64,000 bases of DNA from Candidatus Bipolaricaulota bacterium (GCA_028278555.1 JANQEA010000083.1:1-64000); one strand, 5' to 3'. Shown: positions 10,029 through 18,789, numbered from the stretch's first letter. Notes: generated by a model from the letters alone, not told the origin. Program-made: numbers and translations.

Positions 10029-10706
10029 CTACGCGCCATCGCTCGGATTCCATCCGTCGACCCCGATCAGGGGGACGAACCGACACGAGCCAAGATCGTC
10101 GCGGGTCGTGCGTTGCGGATGATACTCGATTCGGACGAGCCGCTGTCCGAAGCGCGAGCCGACCGGGCCGATGAAGATGCCTCCGGGCTTCAGCTGACTG
10201 AGGAGCCCGGCCGGAACCTCGGGGAGGCTCCCAGTGGCGAGGATTCGGTCGAACGGTGCCCAGTCGGGGAGCCCGAGGGTTCCATCGCCGACGTGCGCTT
10301 CGATCCGATCGTAGCCGAGTTCCTCGAACAGTGACTTCGCTCGTTGTGCGAGGCTTGTCGAGCGCTCGATCGTCCAGACGCGGGCTCCGACTTCTGCGAG
10401 GATTGCCGTCTGGTAGCCCGAGCCGGTCCCGATCTCGAGCACTGCGGTCTCGGGTTCGAGCGCAAGCGCCTCGGTCATCAGCGCGACGATGTACGGCTGC
10501 GAGATCGTCTGACCTTCGCCAATCGGAAGGGGCGAATCGGCATACGCTTCATCGGCCAGCTCTGCCGGGACGAAGCGATGTCGCGGGACGGTCTGCATGG
10601 CGGCGAGCACGCGGGCGTCGTGGATCCCCCGGCGCCGGAGGTCGTGCTCGACCATGCGCATGCGGCGCGCAGCCTGTGTGGATTCGGACCGAGTCTCTCG
10701 GGGCAT
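10029..10706 (-). CDS. pcm: Protein-L-isoaspartate O-methyltransferase
   Basis: A 225-residue SAM-dependent methyltransferase that starts the repair of isoaspartyl residues in aged proteins. The family features are present: PRHRFVP, YADSPLPIGEGQTISQPYIVALM and the SAM-binding loop VLEIGTGSGYQTAIL. The start is ATG 10706; the frame is open further upstream but would run into the TrmY fusion gene. It lies 31 nt downstream of that gene. The two are unrelated in function but are probably co-transcribed. Confidence 0.95.
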   Translation of the reverse strand: MPRETRSESTQAARRMRMVEHDLRRRGIHDARVLAAMQTVPRHRFVPAELADEAYADSPLPIGEGQTISQPYIVALMTEALALEPETAVLEIGTGSGYQTAILAEVGARVWTIERSTSLAQRAKSLFEELGYDRIEAHVGDGTLGLPDWAPFDRILATGSLPEVPAGLLSQLKPGGIFIGPVGSRFGQRLVRIEYHPQRTTRDDLGSCRFVPLIGVDGWNPSDGA

Positions 10707-10737
10707 GGGCCATTCTAGCCGGCGGCTGCGATCTTCG

Positions 10738-11559
10738 TTACTCCTCGCAGGGCGCTTCGAAGTAGTCGGCGACAATCTGGCGGGCCCGTTCCAAATCGCG
10801 GGAGCGGACCATGATCCGGACCTCCGCGAGGCCGTCGATGGCCATCGGATAGATCGACGGCGGAGCGTGCATCATCAGATTGACGGGGATCTCGAAGTCG
10901 GCGAGAAGCCCTTTGATCATCTGCGCCTGTGGTTCGCCCCACACCTTGTGCGCGAGGACGAGATCGTCGTGGAGGTCCGCAGCTCGCCGATCGAGGAGGT
11001 AGTGCGTAATCGTGATCGCCTGGCTCGTGTGCAGTCGCGTCGAGCCGAGCGATACGCGGGGCCAGCTGGCGAGGAGTTCCTCTTCCTCCTCGGAGAAGTC
11101 GGTGTGGTCTGAGAGGATGAACGCTGGCTCTTCGGGGAGCGCGAACGAATCGAACGCCTCGCCATGCTCGTCGAGGACGATCGGCGCTCCGCCCTGTGCG
11201 ATCAGCCCGTCGATCGCCTCCTGTAGCGTGCAGCGCGAGACGAAGATGCCCGGTGTACTCATCGTCTCCTCGTTGCTGGGCAACGAGGAGACGGCGGCAA
11301 GCGCTCGTCGGATCAGCGCTGCCGTCGACCGCTCATCCGGATTGAGTCGCTTGACTCGATCCCCAGCGATCCGAACCCGCACTGCATTCTGCAACAACAG
11401 GATTGTCTCTACATCACGCCGGATCCCGTGCGAGAGGAGGAGGGACGCGCCGATGGCACGGCAGAGGACGTCGAGCCGCCCCGCCCCGCCGGGGAGATCG
11501 TTCAGATGGAAGTCCGGATCGATCGGAGCATTGTGTCCGAGAATGAGGAAGCGTCTCAT
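10738..11559 (-). CDS. trmY: TrmY-type tRNA pseudouridine-54 N1-methyltransferase fused to a DUF2007-like domain
   Basis: A 273-residue protein from ATG 11559. Residues 1 to about 195 match the SPOUT methyltransferase TrmY: MRRFLILGHN at the start, DLPGGAGRLDVLCR, LLSHGIRRDV, LNPDERSTAALI (about 72-83), and the late ILSDHTDFSEEEEELL and SLGSTRLHTSQAITITHYLLDR segments. The remaining ~75 residues (LADFEIPVNLMM... EVRIMVRSRDLERARQIVADYF) look like DUF2007, a small ferredoxin-like domain. TrmY is mainly archaeal and makes m1-pseudouridine at tRNA position 54; bacterial copies are sporadic. It is first in the cluster with pcm and ltaE. The enzyme assignment is strong, the fusion partner assignment moderate. 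Confidence 0.85.
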   Translation of the reverse strand: MRRFLILGHNAPIDPDFHLNDLPGGAGRLDVLCRAIGASLLLSHGIRRDVETILLLQNAVRVRIAGDRVKRLNPDERSTAALIRRALAAVSSLPSNEETMSTPGIFVSRCTLQEAIDGLIAQGGAPIVLDEHGEAFDSFALPEEPAFILSDHTDFSEEEEELLASWPRVSLGSTRLHTSQAITITHYLLDRRAADLHDDLVLAHKVWGEPQAQMIKGLLADFEIPVNLMMHAPPSIYPMAIDGLAEVRIMVRSRDLERARQIVADYFEAPCEE

Positions 11560-11811
11560 GGGACGGAGTCTACACCCCGAGCGGCTTTCCGGCAATCGGT
11601 GGTAACCCCTCCACGGCCTCTGTCGAGGAATCGAAGGACGTTCGCAGAGCCTCCAGGTGATCCATTTCCCTTGTGGCGCGGTCGTTCCCCGTGTGGCAGC
11701 CGGCGGCGCCGAAGTAGGGTCTTGAACGATGCGTCAGAACGAACGTGTGCCATCAATGGAGTCTGAATCGTGGGGAGCGCGTGAGCGCGCCCTGTCGAGG
11801 GGGAGTGCATC

Positions 11812-13056
11812 GTGAACGGTCGATACCTGCTGGTCGTTGTCGCAGTTCTGCTCTTCGCCGTGAGCGCGCTCGGAAGCGATGGATTCACCGGTAGCTGGCA
11901 TGCGGAGATCGGGCTTTCCCCGCAGGAGGCCGCTCCGTTCTCGGCGTTCCAGTCGACGCTCGACGTTGGCCTCGGCCTGAGCTTCCTCGAGATCGCCAGC
12001 GTGTCCGACTTCCTGTTCGACGGGTGGCTCTGGCAGGAGTTCGATCTGACGGTCGATCTCGGACCGCTGCAGTTCCTCGGCCAGATGCTGTTCGAACCTC
12101 AGAGCGGGTCCTTCATCTATGCCCAGGGAATGCTCAGCGTCCAGTTCCCGCCGGTCATCATCACCATCTACGGTGCTGCCGTCGGGGAGACGTTGCTGCA
12201 GCCGGCGAACTACGGATGGGTCTTCGACATCTACGGGGAGATCTTCGGCGGCGTGCTGACCTTCGAGAGCGCGACGTTCATGGGGGCCGACTTGAGCGAG
12301 ATCACGTTCACGGCCTCGACGACCCAGGTGACGAGCCTGGCGAAGAAGACGTTCCTCACCGATCCGACGATCGATCTGCCGCCGATTGGCTTCTCCGGCC
12401 AGGAGGTCACCTTCACGGCGACCGCCTTCTGCTGCATCGAGCTGATGAGCGTCACGACGTTCAACAAGATCGGATTCGAGAGTCAGGAGCTCGAGCTGTC
12501 GTTCGTCCAATTGTTCGGACTTCCGCTCAGCATCACGCTCGATTTCATCTACACCTTGCAGACGAAGAGCTATGTCTTCACGCCAACGATCGAATCGGAT
12601 TACGGATGCCTCAGCATCTACACGAATCTGCTCGGGGATGGAACCGGGACGATCACCGGCGTCGACGTCTACGGGATCGCGTTCTCGTGCACCTTCGCCG
12701 GGGCGACGCTGACGAGCGTCTCGAACCTGAACACGACCGACTACGTGATCACGACACCCGAGTTCGGCTTCTACGTGGAGGAACTCGCCGAGGCCGATGC
12801 GGAAGGGTACCTCTACTATCCGCAGGAGTACTGGGAGATTGTCTCACTCGTCGTCGATGTGCCGCCGATCGGGTGTGGCTTCTCGTTTATGGTCGACACG
12901 TTCTTCAGCACCTCGACAGGCCTGCTCTTCGACTGGGCGCAGAGCACGATGGGGGTGACCCTCGCCCTGGGCACATCCGTCTCGATGTCGAGCACGATCA
13001 CCGTCGACACGACGGGATTCACCGAGTGGACGTTGTCGTTCGAAGTTTCTTTCTAG
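11812..13056 (+). CDS. Secreted beta-rich, outer-membrane-type protein
   Basis: A 414-residue protein starting at GTG 11812 behind GGGGGAG. A signal peptide (MNGRYLLVVVAVLLFAVSALG) precedes a long series of beta strands rich in Phe, Thr and Gly (ITIYGAAVGETLL, EVTFTATAFCCIEL, ITLDFIYTLQTKSYVF). The protein ends in LSFEVSF, and a C-terminal Phe is the recognition signal of many outer-membrane barrel proteins. No family is recognised. It stands alone between the trmY cluster and the Mrr-like gene. Confidence 0.7.
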   Translation: MNGRYLLVVVAVLLFAVSALGSDGFTGSWHAEIGLSPQEAAPFSAFQSTLDVGLGLSFLEIASVSDFLFDGWLWQEFDLTVDLGPLQFLGQMLFEPQSGSFIYAQGMLSVQFPPVIITIYGAAVGETLLQPANYGWVFDIYGEIFGGVLTFESATFMGADLSEITFTASTTQVTSLAKKTFLTDPTIDLPPIGFSGQEVTFTATAFCCIELMSVTTFNKIGFESQELELSFVQLFGLPLSITLDFIYTLQTKSYVFTPTIESDYGCLSIYTNLLGDGTGTITGVDVYGIAFSCTFAGATLTSVSNLNTTDYVITTPEFGFYVEELAEADAEGYLYYPQEYWEIVSLVVDVPPIGCGFSFMVDTFFSTSTGLLFDWAQSTMGVTLALGTSVSMSSTITVDTTGFTEWTLSFEVSF

Positions 13057-13232
13057 AGTAGTTCCCTGAGAGCTGATGTGGCTGGTAGCAGCCTCGTGTT
13101 GTAGCCAGTCCTCAGTTGTTCAGTTCCGCTGGCCCGAAATCTCTGCGGAAACAGACGAGCCTCCTCAGTCATCCCGTGTGTTGTCCTAAAAGCCTGAGCA
13201 TTAGTAGGATTGATCCCGAAGGAGGTGCGTAC

Positions 13233-14177
13233 GTGCCGGCTCTCAGCTTCCTGGAGATACCAGCGGGAAACGACACTGACTCGGAGTGCGACAGCTTCGA
13301 GTTGTTCGTTCGTGACTTCCTCGAAATGAAAGGATTCAAGATCATCACGGGCCCCGATCGGGGTCCGGATGGCGGTAGGGACATCATTGCCGAAGAAGAG
13401 AGAGTTGGAGGGCTTGGCAGAACGCGTATTCGCTGGCTTGTGAGCTGCAAACATCAAGCGCATTCAGGCAGTTCTGTGAGTGTCAATGCTGAATCAGACA
13501 TACGAGACCGTCTTGAACAGCACGGATGTGCTGGGTTCCTGGCTTTCTACTCAACGCTACCCAGCACATCCCTTAGGGCACGCCTCGACGGTTTGGATGC
13601 AGAGGTTGTAGTCTACGATCGAGAGCGAATCGAAGCTGAGTTGCTTTCGTCACCTGCAGGTTGCAGTCTTGCTAGACGTTACTTCCCGGAATCCATGAAG
13701 CGATGGGAACGCGAAAACCCGAGTGCAGCCGATCTACTCGTAGAAAGAGGCGTGCTCAGGTGCAAGGCATGCGGCAAGGACCTTCTTGCCCCCGAGCCTA
13801 GTGGGATCACCGTTGTGTGGACTCATCGCAACCAAGAAACGGGGAACTCCCTGACGTCTGTTGAGGACTTCTACTGCTGCTGCAAAGGGAATTGTGATCG
13901 GAGCCTGCGAGAATCGCGATCTGAACGCGGATGGGTTGACTCATGGGATGATATCGCTGACGTGATGATCCCTACTGTCTTTCTGAGGTGGGTCTTCACC
14001 CCGCTCAATCAGCTCGGAGCAGGTTGGCGCTACTCAGATTGTGCACTAGAAGGGCTCAAAGACCTTCTGTGGGCTGCGTTCCCGAGGGTTTCTCGTGAGC
14101 TAACAGAGAAAGAGAAGGCCAAGGTGAAGGACCTGTGCAGTCTGCCGTGGTATCTAGGCGGATTGGGAGACGGGTAA
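13233..14177 (+). CDS. Mrr-like restriction endonuclease with a zinc-ribbon-like C-terminal part
   Basis: A 314-residue protein from GTG 13233, chosen because a near-perfect AAGGAGG lies 7 nt upstream. The N-terminal half carries a PD-(D/E)XK nuclease core of the Mrr type: FELFVRDFLEMKGF helix, GPDGGRDI (Asp 46/50) and WLVSCKHQ with catalytic Lys 73. The second half has two Cys clusters (CKACGKDL and YCCCKGNCD) likely to bind zinc. Mrr-like enzymes cut foreign or modified DNA. Codon use is less GC-rich than in the neighbours and it lies beside a tRNA cluster, both signs of transfer. No methyltransferase is adjacent. Confidence 0.75.
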   Translation: MPALSFLEIPAGNDTDSECDSFELFVRDFLEMKGFKIITGPDRGPDGGRDIIAEEERVGGLGRTRIRWLVSCKHQAHSGSSVSVNAESDIRDRLEQHGCAGFLAFYSTLPSTSLRARLDGLDAEVVVYDRERIEAELLSSPAGCSLARRYFPESMKRWERENPSAADLLVERGVLRCKACGKDLLAPEPSGITVVWTHRNQETGNSLTSVEDFYCCCKGNCDRSLRESRSERGWVDSWDDIADVMIPTVFLRWVFTPLNQLGAGWRYSDCALEGLKDLLWAAFPRVSRELTEKEKAKVKDLCSLPWYLGGLGDG

Positions 14178-14242
14178 CGCTGCCATTCGTCTCATTCTGA
14201 CGGCGACGGTCGGGCAGAACATGGTTGCCAATCGATCCGTTC

Positions 14243-14319
14243 TGGTGGAGGCGAGCGGATTCGAACCGCCAACCTCTGCGTTGCGAACGCAGCGCTCTCC
14301 CGGTTAGAGCTACGCCCCC
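14243..14319 (-). tRNA. tRNA-Ala(CGC)
   Basis: Complete cloverleaf with encoded CCA. The anticodon loop is TTCGCAA, and the G3:U70 pair that identifies alanine tRNA is present in the acceptor stem. It is last in a six-tRNA cluster read on the minus strand. Confidence 0.95.
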
Positions 14320-14337
14320 AAAACAAAAAGCCGCAAT

Positions 14338-14411
14338 TAGCGGCGCAGGGACTCGAACCCCGAACCTCTCGGATATGAGCCGAGCGCTCTGGCCAGTTGA
14401 GCTACGCCGCC
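14338..14411 (-). tRNA. tRNA-Met(CAT), elongator type
   Basis: Complete cloverleaf with anticodon loop CTCATAT and acceptor GGCGGCG / CGCCGCT. CCA is not encoded. The overall sequence resembles elongator Met tRNA more than Ile2, but a lysidine-modified Ile tRNA cannot be fully excluded. Confidence 0.9.
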
Positions 14412-14415
14412 CTGC

Positions 14416-14492
14416 TGGTTGCGGGGGCCGGATTCGAACCGGCAACCTCCGGGTTATGAGCCCGACGAGCTTCCAGATTGCTCCACCCCGCG
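14416..14492 (-). tRNA. Initiator tRNA-fMet(CAT)
   Basis: The C1-A72 mismatch and the GGG/CCC run in the anticodon stem (TCGGG CTCATAA CCCGG) identify the initiator. CCA is encoded. Confidence 0.96.
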
Positions 14493-14510
14493 GTATCTTT
14501 GTCTCTCTTC

Positions 14511-14594
14511 TGCCGGGAGCGGGAGTCGAACCCGCACGAGGTCTCCCTCAAAGGATTTTAAGTCCCTTGCGTCTGCCTATTCCGCCATCCCGGC
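14511..14594 (-). tRNA. tRNA-Leu(TAA)
   Basis: Class II tRNA with a long variable arm (TGAGGGAGACCTC) and anticodon loop CTTAAAA. The discriminator is A and CCA is not encoded. Confidence 0.95.
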
Positions 14595-14617
14595 GTTTTC
14601 GACGTCCCGGCGACTCT

Positions 14618-14692
14618 TGGAGCGGGAAACGGGATTTGAACCCGCGACCCCTGCCTTGGCAAGGCAGTGCTCTACCGCTGAGCTATTCCCGC
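14618..14692 (-). tRNA. tRNA-Gly(GCC)
   Basis: Cloverleaf with anticodon loop TTGCCAA, acceptor GCGGGAA / TTCCCGC and encoded CCA after a U discriminator. Confidence 0.96.
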
Positions 14693-14733
14693 AGAGCCCA
14701 CGCATTATACAGACCCGGTTTTTCGCGTTCAAC

Positions 14734-14815
14734 TGCGAAGGGCGGGACTCGAACCCGCACGCCCGAAGGCACTAGCTCCTAAGGCTAGCGCGTCTGCCAA
14801 TTCCGCCACCTTCGC
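14734..14815 (-). tRNA. tRNA-Leu(TAG)
   Basis: Class II tRNA with anticodon loop CTTAGGA and a long variable arm (TGCCTTCGGGCG). It is the first tRNA of the cluster, 9 nt behind a predicted -10 box. CCA is not encoded. Confidence 0.95.
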
Positions 14816-14824
14816 TCGCTTCGT

Positions 14825-14853
14825 AGGCTACCCGGCCGCCGAAAGGCCGTCAA
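14825..14853 (-). promoter_or_regulatory. Promoter of the six-tRNA cluster
   Basis: On the minus strand TTGACG (14853-14848) and TAGCCT (14830-14825) are 17 bp apart, and the -10 lies 9 nt before tRNA-Leu(TAG). The -35 box overlaps the U-tract of the terminator of the preceding gene. Confidence 0.6.
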
Positions 14854-14884
14854 GAAAACGGGGCGAGGAAGGTTCCCCGCCCCG
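14852..14884 (-). terminator. Terminator of the Ala-rich protein gene
   Basis: On the minus strand a stem CGGGGCG / CGCCCCG with further inner pairing (GGAA/TTCC) is followed by TTTTCTT. It sits 30 nt after the stop of the Ala-rich gene. Confidence 0.85.
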
Positions 14885-14913
14885 CGGACTTCGAGTCCCT
14901 AGCTCGTTGATGA

Positions 14914-17900
14914 CTAGTACATCGCGGTCGACTCCCGATAGACGGCTCGGATCTGCCCGCCCTGCTGGATCGTGACGAGCAGGAGCTCCGCTTCGGAGAA
15001 CGGGATCCAGACCCCTTGCTGGGCATCGAAGCGCTCCCAGTGAGAGAACCTGAGCTGTCGCTGCTCGCGGGTCCACGCCTCCTGCTGAGGCTGCAGCAGG
15101 AACTGCGTCCCCGCGCGGCCGCACAGCTCGAACGCCGTCATGTACTCCTCGGAGCGATTGACGACGACGGTGACGGAGATCGGATTGTTCTCGGTCTGTG
15201 GTTGCGAATAGGCGGTTGTCGTTCCGATCACCGTGTACTGATGGACCGCGCTGACGCTGATGCACGGTGTGGTCGGTTCGACCGTGATCCTCGGACCCTC
15301 CGACAGGTAAACCGCGCGAACGGTCAACCCTTGCTGGAGGACGACCGGGAGGACGATTTCCGTCGAGACCGCTGCCCACGAATCGGAGCCCGGATCGTAT
15401 CGCTCCCAGCGATCGAACGGGATCAACTCATCGTCGACGGTGATCTCCGGGAATGCCCGGAGTAGGTACTGATGTCCGGTCTCTCCGCAGAGCTGGAACG
15501 AGGTCGTGTAGGTCTGCGAGTTGTCGACGAGGATCTCCGCTGCGATGTCGGTGATCGACCCCGAGAAGAAGAGGAATCCGGGCGTCTCGTGCGCTGCTCG
15601 GACAGTGATGCATGCCCTCGAGGTCTCCGGGCGACCGCCTGTCGCACTGACCAGGACGATCAGCTCGACGACCGGACACTGCAGCCGATCGATGAACAGA
15701 TACCGAACGGTGTAGAGCCCAGCGCTCGGGAAGGTTCCGGAGAGCGAACCGCGGTTCGTGCCGAGATCGAGCGAGAACATCGCCGACTCGGGGAAGTTGG
15801 TCTCCACTTCGAAGTAGTCGACGATCGGATATCCGGCGAGGACTGCTGCGATCTCCGAAGGGAAGGACTGCGACGAGTTCGTGTAGGCACCGACTTGCAC
15901 CTGCGCGAACTCCCACTTCAAGAGTTGAGCTTCCTCACAGCCTGAAGGCGTGGGCGTCCCGGACCCCTCATCGCAGCACGAGTCACACGGAGGACACCGC
16001 TGCGGATCGGTCTCCTCGCAGACCGGGATCAGACAGTCCGGATCGATGAATGCCTCGACGGACGTCTGGATGTCCGGTACGACGGCGACGGACGTGCGTG
16101 CAGTCGCTGCCGCCTCCGCAGCCGCAGTCGCCATTGTCAGCGCCTGCGACAGGGCCTCGGCCGTCGCCTGGGCGGCGACGACAGCCCGTGCGGTCGCCTC
16201 GGCTGCTGCCGAGGCGTTCGCCTGTGCCGATGCGGCTGCAAGGGCACACGCTTGTGCCGACGCGTAGGCGTTCGCCTCCGCTGCTGCAAAGGCCTGGGCC
16301 GCTGCGAAGGCGTAGGCCTCCGCTTGAGCTTCGGCGGAGGCTGCGGCATACGCATAGGCTGCGGCATCCGCGAATGCGCTTGCGGCTGCTTCGACGCCGA
16401 CGGCAACGTGTGCTTCGGCTGCGGCCAGGGCGAGAGCCGCGGCATAGGCGGCGGCTTCGGCTTCGGCCTGAGCCAGCGCGATCGCTTCGACACCTACGGC
16501 GACATGAGCCTCCGCCTGTGCTTGTGCGAGCGCAGCGGCATGCGCCTCCGCCTCGGCGGAAGCCAGCGCACCGGCCATCGCCGCGACACCGGCGGATGCC
16601 TCCGCCTGAGCGACAGCGAGGGCTTCAGCAGAAGCTGTTGCAGCTGCATAGGCGTCGGCGACGGCGATGGCCATCGCAGAGGCACTCGCGCCGGCCTCGG
16701 CTTCCGCGGATGCTTGAGCGACAGCACACGCGCGAGCTGCTGCCTCGGCCTCGGCGACGGCCGTGCCGACCGCCGAAGCACCGCTGGCTGCAGCCGCTTC
16801 CGCTTCAGCGTATGCGGTCGCGCATGCCTGTGCGGCGGCTTGCGCCTCGGCTGCGGCACTCGCCGCAGCCTGGGCGTACGCGAAGGCGTCGGCCGAGCTC
16901 GTGGCGATCGCTGCAGCGAAGGCCTGGGCGTAGGCTTCACCGGTTCCGGATGCCTCGGCATCGGCCGCGGCTTGAGCGGATGCCGAGCTTGCCGCTGTGG
17001 CACACGCGCTCGCGGCAGCCTGCGCTTCGGCGGACGCACTCGCTGCGGCTTCTGCGTAGGCTTCGGCAGATGCAACGGCCTCTGCGACCGCGGACGACGC
17101 GGCCGAAGCCGCGCTCTGCGCACGGGCATAGGCTGTGGCAGCGGCGTTTGCGCTCGCCAGGGCTTGCGCTTCAGCGGCGGCATAGGCGCTCGCCCATGCA
17201 TCGGCGTAGGCACTCGCCTCGGCGCACGCGTCGGCGGCAGCATCCGCACTCGCGGACGCTGTTGCTCGCGCCACGGAGACCGCGGACGCCATTGCTTCGG
17301 CCGTGGCGGCAGCCACGGCACAGGATTCTGCGATCGCCTCGGCACTCGCTTCGGCGCTTGCTTCCGACCGCGCGATGGCCGTTGCCATCGCACTGGCCTT
17401 CGCGGCAGCGAGTGCACACGCGCGCGCGACGGCACTCGCTTCGGCCTGCGCGCTGCTGTAGGACACGCCGATCGCTTCCGCGGCGGCGAACGCAGCCGCT
17501 CGCGCTTCGGCGGCCGCCGTGGCGATCGCTTCGGCTTGAGCCTCTGCTTGCGCAGCCGCTCGTGCGATCGCGAACGCAGCGGCGGAGGCCTCGGCCACGG
17601 CGAACGCGTGAGCTTCAGCCACGGCGAACGCAGCGGCTTCGGCTTCGGCATAGGCGACGGCAGCGGCCTCGGCGCGGGCCTCAGCTCGAGCATAGGCAGA
17701 TGCAGCCGCTTCCGCTTCCGCGCTCGCCGACGCTGACGCGAGTGCGGTCGCCTGCGCTGCCGCATCGGCGGCAGCATCGGCTTGGGCCACGGCGGTGGCG
17801 ATTGCCTGGACGACGCCGCTCACTTCGGTCACGACGGTTCCGCACGGAACGGTCGTCTGGATGCTCTCGCTGACCAGTTCAGCGATGTCCTGAGCCTGGG

Positions 17901-18789
17901 AGTACGCCGCAGCGGTCGAGTTGGCGTGGGCATACGCCCGTGAAGCCGCCTGGGCGACAGCCTCGGCCCGTGCCGATGCGCTTGCGGCGACTTCAGCGGA
18001 CGCCTCGGCTTCAGCCTCTGCGCTGGCGTACGCTGCTGCCGCCGCAGCGACGCGGGCTTCGGCGATCGCGACCGCTTCAGCAAGAGCTTCCGCGACGGCT
18101 TCGGCGTAGGCATCGACCTCGACGCCGGCGGCGGCGCAGGCCGCGGCACTCGCCATTGCTTCAGCCTCTGCAACTGCAATCGCTTCTTCGATCTCAGCGA
18201 TCGCAGCGCTCGCTTCAGCGCGAGCGGCAGCACAGGCGACGACCGAAGCGGAAGCATTCGCCTCGGCCTCCGCGCATGCGAGGGCGAAGGCTGAGGCACT
18301 CGCTTCGGCTCGAGCGGCGGCCTGGGCACAAGCGCGAACGCTTGCTTGTGCTCGCGCCTCCGCGGCAGCGCACGCGAGCGCGAATGCGGAAGCTTGAGCC
18401 TCGGCTTCGGCAGCAGCGGCGGCGATCGCCTGGACATTCGCGCTGGCGGAAGCCGACGCACTTGCGCAGGACATGGCCAGGCTCGACGCGGAGGCTTGAG
18501 CGGCCGCCTCGGCACTCGCGATCGATTCCGCGATATGTTGGGCCGTCGCTTCAGCGGACTCTGCCATCGATAGCAAAGCTCCGAAATCGAGTCCGAGTAA
18601 CAGACCTTGTGCCTCCTCGGCAATCGCTTGTGCCTCGGCGGCCGCTTCCGCTGCGGATGCAGCCGCGGCTTCCGCCAAGGCGACAAGGTCAGGGAGGACC
18701 GGGGTTTCCGTTTGTGTTTGCGTCCACGCTGGTACGACGACCGCGAGAACGAACCCGAGGGCGATGACCAGTAGCTTCGCTGACTTCAT
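14914..18789 (-). CDS. Giant secreted protein with an alternating-alanine region and two C-terminal repeat domains
   Basis: A 1291-residue protein from ATG 18789, preceded by AAGGAGG at 8 nt. A signal peptide (MKSAKLLVIALGFVLAVVV) is followed by roughly 870 residues in which almost every second residue is Ala, with Glu, Gln, Ser, Cys, Tyr or Phe between (for example AEAEAQASAFALACAAAEA). In its first part Cys residues recur at spacings of 14, 18 and 32. A Cys-rich linker (RCPPCDSCCDEG) leads to about 350 residues holding two related copies of a ~100-residue domain, each with CIxVxAxH, FxLCGxxG, WERYD/WERFD and a final RAVY. No family is recognised. It may form a long rod or fibre; the helical or strand nature of the repeat is uncertain. 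Confidence 0.85.
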   Translation of the reverse strand: MKSAKLLVIALGFVLAVVVPAWTQTQTETPVLPDLVALAEAAAASAAEAAAEAQAIAEEAQGLLLGLDFGALLSMAESAEATAQHIAESIASAEAAAQASASSLAMSCASASASASANVQAIAAAAAEAEAQASAFALACAAAEARAQASVRACAQAAARAEASASAFALACAEAEANASASVVACAAARAEASAAIAEIEEAIAVAEAEAMASAAACAAAGVEVDAYAEAVAEALAEAVAIAEARVAAAAAAYASAEAEAEASAEVAASASARAEAVAQAASRAYAHANSTAAAYSQAQDIAELVSESIQTTVPCGTVVTEVSGVVQAIATAVAQADAAADAAAQATALASASASAEAEAAASAYARAEARAEAAAVAYAEAEAAAFAVAEAHAFAVAEASAAAFAIARAAAQAEAQAEAIATAAAEARAAAFAAAEAIGVSYSSAQAEASAVARACALAAAKASAMATAIARSEASAEASAEAIAESCAVAAATAEAMASAVSVARATASASADAAADACAEASAYADAWASAYAAAEAQALASANAAATAYARAQSAASAASSAVAEAVASAEAYAEAAASASAEAQAAASACATAASSASAQAAADAEASGTGEAYAQAFAAAIATSSADAFAYAQAAASAAAEAQAAAQACATAYAEAEAAAASGASAVGTAVAEAEAAARACAVAQASAEAEAGASASAMAIAVADAYAAATASAEALAVAQAEASAGVAAMAGALASAEAEAHAAALAQAQAEAHVAVGVEAIALAQAEAEAAAYAAALALAAAEAHVAVGVEAAASAFADAAAYAYAAASAEAQAEAYAFAAAQAFAAAEANAYASAQACALAAASAQANASAAAEATARAVVAAQATAEALSQALTMATAAAEAAATARTSVAVVPDIQTSVEAFIDPDCLIPVCEETDPQRCPPCDSCCDEGSGTPTPSGCEEAQLLKWEFAQVQVGAYTNSSQSFPSEIAAVLAGYPIVDYFEVETNFPESAMFSLDLGTNRGSLSGTFPSAGLYTVRYLFIDRLQCPVVELIVLVSATGGRPETSRACITVRAAHETPGFLFFSGSITDIAAEILVDNSQTYTTSFQLCGETGHQYLLRAFPEITVDDELIPFDRWERYDPGSDSWAAVSTEIVLPVVLQQGLTVRAVYLSEGPRITVEPTTPCISVSAVHQYTVIGTTTAYSQPQTENNPISVTVVVNRSEEYMTAFELCGRAGTQFLLQPQQEAWTREQRQLRFSHWERFDAQQGVWIPFSEAELLLVTIQQGGQIRAVYRESTAMY

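Noticed and set aside
14250-14820. Short plus-strand open frames over the tRNA cluster, with products such as RADSNRQPLRCERSALPVRA
   Set aside because: These are well-known false ORFs produced by the complement of T-arm and anticodon-arm sequences of tRNA genes.
16050-17873. Long open frames (607, 494, 427, 285 and 275 codons) on both strands across the Ala-rich gene
   Set aside because: GCN-rich sequence has almost no stop codons in any frame. The products are Arg/Pro- or Gly/Arg-rich nonsense, while the chosen frame alone has a signal peptide, Shine-Dalgarno sequence, terminator and folded C-terminal domains.
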